From Sessilibacter corallicola (GTDB taxonomy: Bacteria > Pseudomonadota > Gammaproteobacteria > Pseudomonadales > Cellvibrionaceae): a stretch of 64,000 bases of DNA. The DNA lies in assembly GCF_021290925.1 (NCBI RefSeq), contig NZ_JAJSLX010000001.1, forward strand, positions 806,001 to 870,000, in the 5' to 3' direction. A program made the translations under genes and the position numbers. Positions 19,209 to 26,310 of this stretch are shown piece after piece (the stretch's first letter is position 1; the number at the start of each line of letters is the position of its first letter). The notes under the pieces are model-generated. The model was not told the origin of the DNA. It did no database searches and was given only the letters and a program-made list of their open reading frames with translations.

Positions 19209-19661
19209 TTGACTACCATCGTTGATAAAAAAGATCCAAGCAACACTCACGTATCAAAGCGTATTGCTTTAATTACCGTTGGTTGGATCGCTTTAATTTT
19301 GGGGGTGATCGGTATTTTTTTACCATTGCTTCCAACCACGCCTTTTATTCTTCTCGCCTCTTGGTGCTTTGCAAGATCGAGCCGTTATTTTCATAACTTC
19401 TTAATTAATAACGCCACCTTTGGCCCTATGATTCAACGTTGGGAAGCCGGCCAAGGCATCACCCGAACCATACGTAATCGCGCGGTTACCATGCTCTGGT
19501 TAACCATGATGTTATCCATGTGGATTATTGGTAAATGGTGGGCTATGGCACTGCTAACAACCATCGGTTTGTGCACAACCTGCTACTTATTCCGAATGAC
19601 CCGAGACGACCCCGTTGAAGAATCCGTTGCTAATTCGAAAAAACACGGATTAATCCCCTAA
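19209..19661 (+). CDS. ybaN: YbaN/DUF454 inner-membrane protein
   Basis: A 150-residue protein with the DUF454 pattern. A first hydrophobic hairpin carries GWIALILGVIGIFLPLLPTTPF and is followed by LLASWCFARSS, with two further membrane segments near 93-130. Function is unknown. The start is a TTG at 19209; no ATG lies close and no strong ribosome-binding site is visible, so initiation may depend on translational coupling to pgi, 22 bp upstream. It is the last gene before the cassette array. Confidence 0.85.
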   Translation: MTTIVDKKDPSNTHVSKRIALITVGWIALILGVIGIFLPLLPTTPFILLASWCFARSSRYFHNFLINNATFGPMIQRWEAGQGITRTIRNRAVTMLWLTMMLSMWIIGKWWAMALLTTIGLCTTCYLFRMTRDDPVEESVANSKKHGLIP

Positions 19662-19735
19662 AGAATTTTCTGATACCGCCGTTAATTGTTAATTTAAAAT
19701 AAACTATTTTTCTGAGAAGTTTTCACTAATAAAGC

Positions 19736-19794
19736 ACTCCAGAACATCACACCCAAAATGCCGAATGCCAGCGCGTGTTTGAGCCGCTTGTTAT
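19736..19794 (-). repeat. Half of an attC-like site closing the array
   Basis: Read on the minus strand, TATAACAAGCGGCTCAAACA starts directly behind the stop codon of the 113-residue gene and matches the left half of many Vibrio-like attC sites. A convincing GTTRRRY right end was not found before ybaN, so the array edge appears truncated or decayed. Confidence 0.5.
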
Positions 19795-19798
19795 ATTT

Positions 19799-20140
19799 TT
19801 ATAATTCATGTCGTTCAATAAACTCTTTGAATTCTTTGAAAAACTTATCTAAAGCATCATGAGGGTTCGCAGACATGTGATTAATATTGCGTGCCCAGCC
19901 ATGCGTTGTCCTAATGCTATATTTATTATCAATAAACACATTAAAGCACTTTATGATGAAATGAGCATCAGGGTCATTACTTGTGTGAAGATAGCCATCC
20001 AAAAAGGTAGAAAAATACATTATATGTTTTTCTGGCAACCACATTAACGGTCTTCGCTCTATTTCACGGATAATCTCTGGTAATGATTTTGTGCTTAAAT
20101 CGATTACATTAATTCTAGATGCTTCGTAGTCATTATCCAT
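19799..20140 (-). CDS. Cassette protein of unknown function, 113 residues
   Basis: A cytosolic-looking protein with no signal or membrane segment. It contains WLPEKHIMYFSTFLDGYL and a middle FIIKCFNVFIDNKY, and ends in a helical KFFKEFKEFIERHEL. I do not recognise the family. TAGGTAA precedes the ATG by a few bases. The gene occupies one integron cassette, between the attC-like site at 20158-20206 and the half-site at 19736-19794. Confidence 0.6.
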   Translation of the reverse strand: MDNDYEASRINVIDLSTKSLPEIIREIERRPLMWLPEKHIMYFSTFLDGYLHTSNDPDAHFIIKCFNVFIDNKYSIRTTHGWARNINHMSANPHDALDKFFKEFKEFIERHEL

Positions 20141-20157
20141 TGTGATTACCTAGCAAA

Positions 20158-20206
20158 TATAACGTCGTTGTAAGGGGCAACTGTGCAGTTGTGGGCTCGT
20201 TATCTA
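20158..20206 (-). repeat. attC-like recombination site
   Basis: On the minus strand the site opens with ATAACGAGCCC, has inner arms CAACTG and CAGTTG around CA, and closes with GCCCCTTACAACGACGTTAT. The closing part resembles the 3' end of Vibrio cholerae repeats. It overlaps the last codons and TAA stop of the gene at 20200-20451. At about 49 bp it is short for an attC. Confidence 0.65.
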
Positions 20207-20451
20207 TGCTTGTACTGAGTTGGGCAATAGCCTCTAGTAATTTCTGAACTACGTAATTTTTTATGTTTTGTCTTACGACCTGAAACCCTACTACGCCAAA
20301 GTTTAAAGCTACTTGCCTTAAGCCGCCCCCGCATAAACCTAATAACTTCAGATTCGTTTAAGCCAAATTGAGAATATATCGCCTCAAACGGTGTGCGATC
20401 TTCCCATGCCATTTCTATAATTCGTGATTCAATTCCAGAGTCTATCTTCAT
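20200..20451 (-). CDS. DUF2805/TIGR03643 family small protein
   Basis: The 83 residues include RIIEMAWEDRTPFEAIYSQF, then LNESEVIRFMRGRLKASSFK, then LWRSRVSGRKTKHKKLR. This is the pattern I associate with TIGR03643, a small family with a helix-turn-helix look and no known function. The protein is strongly basic, compatible with nucleic-acid binding. The stop codon falls inside the following attC-like site, as expected for a gene cassette. Confidence 0.8.
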   Translation of the reverse strand: MKIDSGIESRIIEMAWEDRTPFEAIYSQFGLNESEVIRFMRGRLKASSFKLWRSRVSGRKTKHKKLRSSEITRGYCPTQYKHR

Positions 20452-20522
20452 TTAAAATAACTTATTTTTGAGACAGCTCTTTTTACGTTCAAACTCTAAT
20501 TTTGGTTTAGGCGACTAATAAA

Positions 20523-20614
20523 CAACTAACGCCCCAATAAGGGGCTGATAAATGCTTGGCTAAACTGTGTAGCGGAGCGGAACCGAGCCAAGCTTTAGCA
20601 GTCGCTTGTTAGGG
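20523..20614 (-). repeat. attC site (best-formed of the array)
   Basis: Minus-strand reading: CCTAACAAGCGACTGCTAAA, then AGCTTGGCT, a variable centre of about 25 bases, then AGCCAAGCATTTATCAG and CCCCTTATTGGGGCGTTAG. The outer CTAAC/GTTAG cores and the inner arms pair with a few unpaired bases, as required for attC folding. The stop codon of the 61-residue gene lies in the left core. Confidence 0.85.
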
Positions 20615-20794
20615 CTTGGGTGCCTTAGAGAAGTCGATGAACTGCCGAGCTCCTTGCTTAAACTCTTGAAGTTCATCGAACATCCCTCTAGTTTCGGGAG
20701 GTAACGAATTACAAGCAACAGAAGAACGTGAACGCTTTATTAATTCCGCTCTCGTTTGCAACCTATTGTTTTTATTGGCTTTAGATTCTTTCAT
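20609..20794 (-). CDS. Small basic protein, third gene of the kinase cassette
   Basis: A 61-residue Lys/Arg-rich protein (MKESKANKNNRLQTRAELIK) without recognisable domain or membrane segment. Its ATG overlaps the TGA of the kinase gene by four bases, so it is translationally coupled and probably functions with it. Its stop falls in the attC at 20523-20614, closing the cassette. A regulatory subunit or kinase substrate is a possible but untested role. Confidence 0.65.
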   Translation of the reverse strand: MKESKANKNNRLQTRAELIKRSRSSVACNSLPPETRGMFDELQEFKQGARQFIDFSKAPKP

Positions 20795-21819
20795 TGCTCT
20801 AGAAAACTGACTATTTCTGCATCAGTAATTGTTTGCTTACAAAATGCAGTAATTCTTCGTTGAGGAGAATCACCGTTTTTACGATACGCTTTTGAAGAGC
20901 GCATATTACATATACTAATAGTCTTCGTCACACCGTCAAGCTCCTGCTGCCAAGTTCTTTCTTCTTCCGTGGGTATATACCTCCAGTGTAGGATTGAACC
21001 ATTGATATCAGCTATTGCATTGACTACTTCGATGGCAGCACCGTACCTATCCCCAGGGTTAGGCTTTAGGCATTTGTTTATAACTTTTTGTAGTTTCTTA
21101 GGAATATGCAGCGGATATGCCTTTCTATCAGGAAATTTCCCCGCTATTACATCGCGAGCAAACTGCTCTCCCGTTTCATAAACTCCAAACTGCTGGTCAA
21201 ATAATTGATTACCAACACACATTCTGTACATCGTCAATCCAATCTGATAAATATCAAATCTGTTATCAAAAGCTTTTTCTCTATTTCCGAAGACTTCAGG
21301 AGGCATTTGCTTAACATAGAGTAATGGTTGTTGCGCAATACCGTCTGCATCCATAACTTTGGTTAACCCAAAATCAGCTAGAAGAGCTTCATTTCGGTCA
21401 GAAATCAAAATATTGTCCGGCTTGATGTCAAAATGAATTAACCCTTTAGAATGTACATTGTGCAACCCATTTAGAGCGTGTGACGAATACCTAATGATTT
21501 CTTTAACTGTCAAAAAACGATTATCTATAAGCCGCTTCAACGATCCATTCTTATAAAATGGAGAGGCAACATATATTCGGTCATCATCTTCGCAAGCATA
21601 GCTAACCTGAACAACATTGGGGTGTGTACTTGTATACAATGTACGAGCTTCAGAAAAGTACTCATCAGCACTGAAGCCTGGGGTTTTCTCTACTTCTTTT
21701 ATCACCATTTCGGCATCTAAGTACTCATCGTGAACACGGTAGACTTTGGAGTTTTGACCCTCCTGACCTATTTCCTCGATTTTCCTGAACGATACTTGAG
21801 CTTTTTGATATGGAAACAT
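20791..21819 (-). CDS. Eukaryotic-type Ser/Thr protein kinase in an integron cassette
   Basis: This soluble protein of 342 residues has a complete kinase core. A glycine-loop-like EIGQEGQNSKVYRV is followed by the ATP-binding Lys in MVIKEVEK. The catalytic loop is LIHFDIKPDNIL, with HFD in place of HRD, then the Mg-binding LADFGLTKV, and the APE-like MPPEVFG. Conserved FDIYQIGLTMYRM follows. About 60 residues after the core are unassigned. It has no membrane or PASTA segments, unlike housekeeping PknB kinases. It overlaps both neighbours by a few bases. Given the cassette setting, a phage-defence role is a hypothesis only. Confidence 0.85.
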   Translation of the reverse strand: MFPYQKAQVSFRKIEEIGQEGQNSKVYRVHDEYLDAEMVIKEVEKTPGFSADEYFSEARTLYTSTHPNVVQVSYACEDDDRIYVASPFYKNGSLKRLIDNRFLTVKEIIRYSSHALNGLHNVHSKGLIHFDIKPDNILISDRNEALLADFGLTKVMDADGIAQQPLLYVKQMPPEVFGNREKAFDNRFDIYQIGLTMYRMCVGNQLFDQQFGVYETGEQFARDVIAGKFPDRKAYPLHIPKKLQKVINKCLKPNPGDRYGAAIEVVNAIADINGSILHWRYIPTEEERTWQQELDGVTKTISICNMRSSKAYRKNGDSPQRRITAFCKQTITDAEIVSFLEQ

Positions 21820-22283
21820 TATGCTATGCCTCCCATAGCAACCAAGGCAGCCTCTCTAGAATTTTGTGTGGTCAATAGATCCCAATTAACTATAACCGAA
21901 AAGTTGGATTTACCTCTAAATACCTCGTCAAGCTCTTCAGTTTTCATTTTCAATCTAGACGCAATTGATACTTTTCTTCCCGTGAAGTAACTTTCGACAT
22001 CACTACTTGAAAATGCTTCTTGGATTACCCCTTCAATGTGAAGTCTGGTTACGTCGAGGTTTTGTGAATTTGCTTCCGCAACACGTATTCCCGCAATAGA
22101 AATTCCGTACTCCCGTAAGATGTCTAGAACACAATTTCGGATATATTTTAGCTTTTCCGGGAAATCTAATGCAGCTGGGACTTTAATTACTTCATTATTA
22201 ATTATTGTGAATCGATCGCCTTCACATTCAATAACAACAAATGTTGTTTTCTTGGGTTCTACTCTAATTCCCAAAATGTTCAT
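21819..22283 (-). CDS. Unknown protein, first gene of the kinase cassette (DUF3010-like or RNase H-fold candidate)
   Basis: The 154 residues start ILGIRVEPKKTTFVVIECEG, a beta-hairpin opening like that of RNase H/RuvC-fold proteins. IAGIRVAEANSQ follows near residue 80, and LHIEGVIQEAF near residue 105. The layout recalls the small DUF3010 family but I am not certain. Its stop and the kinase start share TAATG, indicating tight coupling. Together with the kinase and the 61-residue protein it forms a three-gene cassette, unusual because most cassettes carry one gene. Confidence 0.65.
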   Translation of the reverse strand: MNILGIRVEPKKTTFVVIECEGDRFTIINNEVIKVPAALDFPEKLKYIRNCVLDILREYGISIAGIRVAEANSQNLDVTRLHIEGVIQEAFSSSDVESYFTGRKVSIASRLKMKTEELDEVFRGKSNFSVIVNWDLLTTQNSREAALVAMGGIA

Positions 22284-22330
22284 TTCTTATATCATTCCTT
22301 AATACAAATTCTTATCTCAAGGACGGGCGA

Positions 22331-22432
22331 GCCCTAACGCTTTGCTAAGCGGCAATAAAATAGCTGGCTAAAATTAGCGAGGTACGAACAAAAGCCAGCT
22401 ATTTTTTTGTCTGTTTAAGCAAATTGTTATAT
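22331..22432 (-). repeat. attC site after the OLD-like gene
   Basis: On the minus strand it opens TATAACAATTTGCTTAAACA, has inner arms AAATAGCTGGCT and AGCCAGCTATTT around a variable centre, and closes GCTTAGCAAAGCGTTAGGGC. The gene's TAA stop is part of the left core. The long inner stem and the unpaired bases fit an attC. Confidence 0.8.
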
Positions 22433-24109
22433 TTTTGTTGGGATGCCTTTACGACTAGATGTCATAGCCCATTGTTTTATTAAACTTAAAAAAGCCCAAA
22501 CATCACCAGATGTTGGTTTAACATACGTTGAAGATTCTGGGTTTTCCCCCATTTTTTCAAAAATCTCTACCAGCCATTTTGGTCCATGACCTGATGCTTC
22601 AAGTGGTTTTAACCAACTTTCTAATTCACCGTCTGGGACAACAAAAAGTCCATAGTCAGCCAATTGTTGAAGTAAATTTTGAGCAGCCTCCTTTTCTTCG
22701 GCAGGGAGCGCAGATATTCCACCATCTCTTTTCATATCAATGGATTCGTCTGTAAATTTTTGCTTAATAGATTGACGAATTGACCCCAAAGGAGTTTGAG
22801 ATATTTGTGGAATAAATCCACTACTTAAAAAATTACTCCAAACCTGACCACCTTCTTTTAAAATATCAACATCAACTATTGCAGCTGCCGGAATACCTAA
22901 TTCGCGCAAAGGTTTTATTATTTGGTGTACTGTTTGTTTATTTTGAGCATTAATAAATAGGCAGCTAGATATTCCATTATCAGGTGAGTATTTAAGCAAT
23001 CTATCGTTAATCTCTTGATAGAAGGCTCTATCTGCATCTGATTCTGTAACAATTACAGCTTCATAAAAAAGGCCATCGACCACACTAGTAGATCTTAAAA
23101 GAGGGTTTCTCATCAGCTTCAATAAATTATCATTTGGCAATAGTCGGGCAGTTGCATCCCCTTGAGAATAGGTCAATCGAACAATATTAATCGGTACTCC
23201 TGATTGAACACACCCCATAATAAAATTTGAGCTATGAGTAGAAACAAAAATGTTCTTGTTTTGGCTCGCAGCTGTTACGGACACTTCTTTGCCTAACTTA
23301 TATGAGAGAGAAGGATGTAGAAAAGCTTCAGGCTCATCAACTAATAGCACCATAGGGTCACCAGCAACAAGTTCTAAAACAATACCAGTAAATGCTTTTA
23401 CACCATCACTTAATTCGTCAATTTTCTTTGCTCGACTATGAAATTGAACAGCTTCACTATGAACACCACGCTCTTCCATTTCACTTGCTGGTGCACTTTC
23501 AGATAAGCGGACTTTAAGTTTACCTAAATCCGTTGGGTCAATAACAAAATGAAGGTTAAATGCATCATGCACGATACGTCTGACTTCTCTTCTTTTTTCA
23601 TCATCGCGAAAAAGAGCACTTAAGCTATTTTCTGGAGGAGATTGTAAGTTTCCGCCTTGTTGCTCTCTTACCAATTGCATCCGCCCCTGACCATCAAGCA
23701 ATAAGGTATTAAACTTTAAAAACCATTGGCAAAACAACTGTCTGAAATAATCTGTATTGTTTTGACTTATAGATTGGAATAGGCTTGATTTTTCAATTTG
23801 TATACGTTCATTATAATTACCAACAATCAAACTTCCTTCTGAAACTGACTCGTGTTCGTTTGGCTCTTTTGTGAAGTGAGCTAATTTTTCTTCAAATCTA
23901 CCTTGCTCGATACTTTTAAGAATAGCTTCATCAATGATAACATTTCTCGCATCAAGGTTTCCTTCTCTACAAAATTGTTGAATCTCTTTTAATACTTTTG
24001 ATTTTCCCGAATTATTGGGACCGACAAATACAGTTATAGGCGTGACATTCAAATCAAGGGGATTTTCGCCAACCCAACTACCAAATTTTAATTTTATACG
24101 ATCTAACAC
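22427..24109 (-). CDS. OLD-like AAA ATPase with TOPRIM domain
   Basis: From GTG 24109 (AGGAG six bases upstream) the protein has 560 residues. It has Walker A GPNNSGKSKVLKEI near residue 35, an ABC-type signature region around ELSDGVKAFTGI, Walker B MVLLVDEPEAFLHPSL, and the H-loop FVSTHSSNFI. A TOPRIM-like segment starts VIVTESDADRAFYQEI in the C-terminal half, with later acidic AAIVDVDIL. OLD-family proteins couple ATPase and nuclease activity, and several act in phage defence. The frame is open to 24184, but that extension runs into the preceding attC-like site, so the GTG start is preferred. Confidence 0.85.
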   Translation of the reverse strand: MLDRIKLKFGSWVGENPLDLNVTPITVFVGPNNSGKSKVLKEIQQFCREGNLDARNVIIDEAILKSIEQGRFEEKLAHFTKEPNEHESVSEGSLIVGNYNERIQIEKSSLFQSISQNNTDYFRQLFCQWFLKFNTLLLDGQGRMQLVREQQGGNLQSPPENSLSALFRDDEKRREVRRIVHDAFNLHFVIDPTDLGKLKVRLSESAPASEMEERGVHSEAVQFHSRAKKIDELSDGVKAFTGIVLELVAGDPMVLLVDEPEAFLHPSLSYKLGKEVSVTAASQNKNIFVSTHSSNFIMGCVQSGVPINIVRLTYSQGDATARLLPNDNLLKLMRNPLLRSTSVVDGLFYEAVIVTESDADRAFYQEINDRLLKYSPDNGISSCLFINAQNKQTVHQIIKPLRELGIPAAAIVDVDILKEGGQVWSNFLSSGFIPQISQTPLGSIRQSIKQKFTDESIDMKRDGGISALPAEEKEAAQNLLQQLADYGLFVVPDGELESWLKPLEASGHGPKWLVEIFEKMGENPESSTYVKPTSGDVWAFLSLIKQWAMTSSRKGIPTKI

Positions 24110-24125
24110 CCCAACTCCTGTGAAA

Positions 24126-24219
24126 AATATAACGCCATTGTAAATTACAGTTTTGGAGGAGCTCGTTTGTGCTATAAAGCACAAAAAGGAGCAACGGATA
24201 AGCTGTTACTGTTACCAGT
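24126..24219 (-). repeat. attC-like site
   Basis: On the minus strand it begins near GTAACAGTAACAGC, contains the hairpin TTTGTGCTTTATAGCACAAA, and ends TTTACAATGGCGTTATA just ahead of the OLD-like gene's ribosome-binding site. Outer arms pair only loosely. A closely similar hairpin and end occur in the site at 24499-24558. Confidence 0.6.
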
Positions 24220-24223
24220 CTTA

Positions 24224-24473
24224 TTATGACTGTAATTTACTACCAGTTTTGTCTACCCGATAAATAGCATAAACAAGAGGTACCAAAACACCAAAGCTTA
24301 CAATAGTTGATAGGTAAAAACCTAAATATGAAAGCTGCAACACCATCACTAAACATATGATCACCGGGGCTAACAGAGCCTGACAGCAAAATGTAGGAAG
24401 TCATTGCCGATTAGATAAGAAATAGCAGAGTCAGTATAGCTATAACACCTACTAATAACGCCTTCCCTTGCAT
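24224..24473 (-). pseudogene. Frameshifted small membrane protein gene in a cassette
   Basis: An ATG at 24473 starts MQGKALLVGVIAILTLLFLI, one hydrophobic helix that stops at TAA 24411. In another frame a hydrophobic stretch (LLAPVIICLVMVLQLSYLGF, then YLSTIVSFGVLVPLVYAIYR) runs to a TAA at 24224. Together they look like a two-to-three-helix protein of about 80 residues broken by one or more frameshifts. The second part lies between two attC-like sites and has no ATG of its own. It could also be two tiny genes. Confidence 0.4.
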
Positions 24474-24498
24474 CCAATGCTCCTGAAACCAATTTTAG

Positions 24499-24558
24499 TC
24501 ACAACGCCGTTGTAAGCGGCGACTTTCTAGTTGGTTGGTTTTGTGCTATTCAAGCACA
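24499..24558 (-). repeat. attC-like site
   Basis: On the minus strand TTTTTGTGCTTGAATAGCAC overlaps the stop of the gene at 24546 and forms a hairpin with the following AAA. The site ends GTCGCCGCTTACAACGGCG followed by TTGTG. It is similar in design to the site at 24126-24219. The left core is not obvious, so boundaries are approximate. Confidence 0.5.
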
Positions 24559-24905
24559 AAAACGAACAATGAAAAAGGCTTCCGATTGACAGCTTCGTTA
24601 GCTTTAGAATTTTTGTGAAATGATGTAAATTCATCCTCTTCCTTATACCAGCCGCCGTAAGAATTAGAAACTTTAATGTCGATATATCTAATTCTCCCCT
24701 CATCCCAATTTTTAGAGAATTGACGATGCTCTCGATGACTAGACTTTCTTGGTAAAAGAGATATATGAGGATTTAAAAAGCTACATTTATTTTTAGCCAA
24801 TGCTGTATCTGAGGAAATATGTACATCAGACCTTGAGAGAACTGTATTATCTTTAAATTCTACTGTTATTTTTATATTGTAATTTTTTTCTATAGGCTCT
24901 GACAT
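24546..24905 (-). CDS. Cassette protein of unknown function, 119 residues
   Basis: A soluble, beta-rich protein with no signal or membrane segment. It reads NIKITVEFKDNTVLSRSDVH, then SLLPRKSSHREHRQFSKNW, then IRYIDIKVSNSYGGWYKEED. I do not recognise a family. It lies 16 bp behind a tiny putative lipoprotein gene on the same strand, and its stop is within the attC-like site at 24499-24558, so both genes may share a cassette. Confidence 0.55.
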   Translation of the reverse strand: MSEPIEKNYNIKITVEFKDNTVLSRSDVHISSDTALAKNKCSFLNPHISLLPRKSSHREHRQFSKNWDEGRIRYIDIKVSNSYGGWYKEEDEFTSFHKNSKANEAVNRKPFSLFVFVLE

Positions 24906-24921
24906 GCAAATATTTATACCT

Positions 24922-25020
24922 TCACGCCCCTCTTTCTTTATAAAGACAATAGAACTCTACTTTTATGGTTTCACTACAGCCTATAAGAAGTAATGATGCT
25001 AAAAGCAGTATAAATTTCAC
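24922..25020 (-). CDS. Very small putative lipoprotein at the head of the array
   Basis: A GTG at 25020 gives a 32-residue product beginning KFILLLASLLLIGCSET. This is a clear lipoprotein signal with lipobox LIGC, leaving a mature part of about 17 residues. AAGAGA lies upstream at suitable distance. The frame is also open from an ATG at 25110 (62 residues), but that extension would bury the signal sequence. Entry-exclusion or lysis-type peptides can look like this; no function is claimed. Confidence 0.45.
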   Translation of the reverse strand: MKFILLLASLLLIGCSETIKVEFYCLYKERGA

Positions 25021-25110
25021 TTTATGTCTCTTTTGAGAAGCTAATAGTTTAATAAATGTCTTAACGACGTGTATTCCTAGATTTTCGGCCGCTAAGACAT
25101 ATTTTTCCAA

Positions 25111-25614
25111 ATCAATTGTCGCTGCGACCTATATCTCAAGTGAATTTTTCTAAACGCTATCGCGAAACCCTTATCAGGTCAACGTTCGAAGTCATTTGGC
25201 ACAAGATTCATCTTTGTGTTTTAAGTTACCGATAAATCTATCCCAAAAAACACTATCATCGCTAACCACATTAATTTTATTCATACCTGAATTCTTTATA
25301 AAAATTATTGAGATAACTCTACTCAGATTGATGCTTCGATTGGATTTATTTCGGTAGGATTATTGAGTATTTCTAACCAGGATTTTTCGAGGGTGATAGT
25401 TAAATATCACCCGGCAATAAGAAACCAATTTGCTTAACAAATCAGTTATGGATTTTTTATACTTTTGAAACCGTTGCTTTATAAGATAGAAAAAAGCTTT
25501 TAGCAATGTCGCACTGGTGTATTCATATGCGACCAAATTTCCTTAAATGGCATTACGTGTTGATAAGTAATTGGTTTAATAAAAGGTAAACTTCGTAATT
25601 ATTTACCACTGAAT
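25111..25614. other. Intergenic region between the cassette array and urtE
   Basis: About 500 bp without a convincing gene. A 30-codon minus-strand frame at 25192-25284 (starting MNKINVVSDDSVFWDRFIGN) has plausible amino-acid composition and could be a remnant, but support is weak. A perfect 8-bp inverted repeat GGGTGATA/TATCACCC around six bases at 25391-25412 may form a hairpin behind urtE; it lacks a T run. No integrase or attI site was found here. Confidence 0.45.
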
Positions 25615-26310
25615 CTACACTGCCAAATACTCCTTAACTACCTCATCGGATAAATTATCCATCTCGCCCGAAGCGACGATTCGTCCTTTTTCCATAATAT
25701 GAAAGTCCTGCCCAACTCGTCTTGCGAAAGCGAGTTTTTGCTCGACGAGTAAAACGGTTGTGTTGAATTCTTTGTTTAACCGAACGATAACGTCGCCAAT
25801 TTGCTGAACAATATTAGGCTGTATGCCTTCGTTGGGTTCGTCGAGGATTAATAGTTTAGGTTCGATGGTTAATGCTCTGCCGATGGCGAGTTGCTGTTGT
25901 TGGCCACCGGATAAATCGCCGCCTCGGCGTTTCATCATGGAATCGAGCACGGGAAATAATTCGAAGATTAAATCGGGAATTTTCTTGCTGCCATCGGTTC
26001 GCCCGGCGAGGCCGGTGCGTAGGTTTTCTTCTACGGTAAGTTGCGGAAATATATCTCTCCCCTGAGGAACATAACCGACGCCAAGCTTTGGTCTTAAATG
26101 AGCGGGGCTGCGGGAAATGTCTTTACCGTCAATTAAGATGGTTCCCGATTTAACCGGCAATAATCCCATAATGCATTTTAATAACGTGGTTTTACCGACA
26201 CCATTGCGGCCTAATAAACACGTTAAGCTGCCGGAGGTTAATTCTAAATTTAAATCCCACAGTATTTGCGAGCCACCGTAGAGTTGGTTGATTTGTTTTA
26301 ATTCAATCAT
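25615..26310 (-). CDS. urtE: Urea ABC transporter ATP-binding protein UrtE
   Basis: A 231-residue ABC ATPase with Walker A LLGRNGVGKTTLLK, signature LSGGQQQQLAIGRAL, Walker B LLILDEPNEGIQPNIV, and the GYVPQGRDIFPQLTVEENL segment typical of LivF/UrtE proteins. It is the last gene of the urt operon and overlaps urtD by four bases. UrtD and UrtE power urea uptake through UrtB and UrtC. Confidence 0.95.
   Translation of the reverse strand: MIELKQINQLYGGSQILWDLNLELTSGSLTCLLGRNGVGKTTLLKCIMGLLPVKSGTILIDGKDISRSPAHLRPKLGVGYVPQGRDIFPQLTVEENLRTGLAGRTDGSKKIPDLIFELFPVLDSMMKRRGGDLSGGQQQQLAIGRALTIEPKLLILDEPNEGIQPNIVQQIGDVIVRLNKEFNTTVLLVEQKLAFARRVGQDFHIMEKGRIVASGEMDNLSDEVVKEYLAV

Larger units (their letters stand above)
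19736..25110 (-). mobile_element. Integron gene-cassette array without an integrase (CALIN)
   Basis: Five attC-like sites, plus one half-site at the left end, alternate with minus-strand genes. Each site begins at or overlaps the stop codon of the gene it follows and ends in a GTTRRRY-like core, which is the gene-cassette arrangement. No IntI-type tyrosine recombinase is present in the window. The region is bounded by ybaN and the urt operon. Cargo is mostly small unknowns plus an OLD-like ATPase and a kinase module. The extents are judged by eye and not by a covariance model. Confidence 0.75.

Noticed and set aside
19661-25614. Integron integrase or attI next to the cassette array
   Set aside because: All minus- and plus-strand frames here were accounted for; none shows tyrosine recombinase motifs, so the array is reported as integrase-less.
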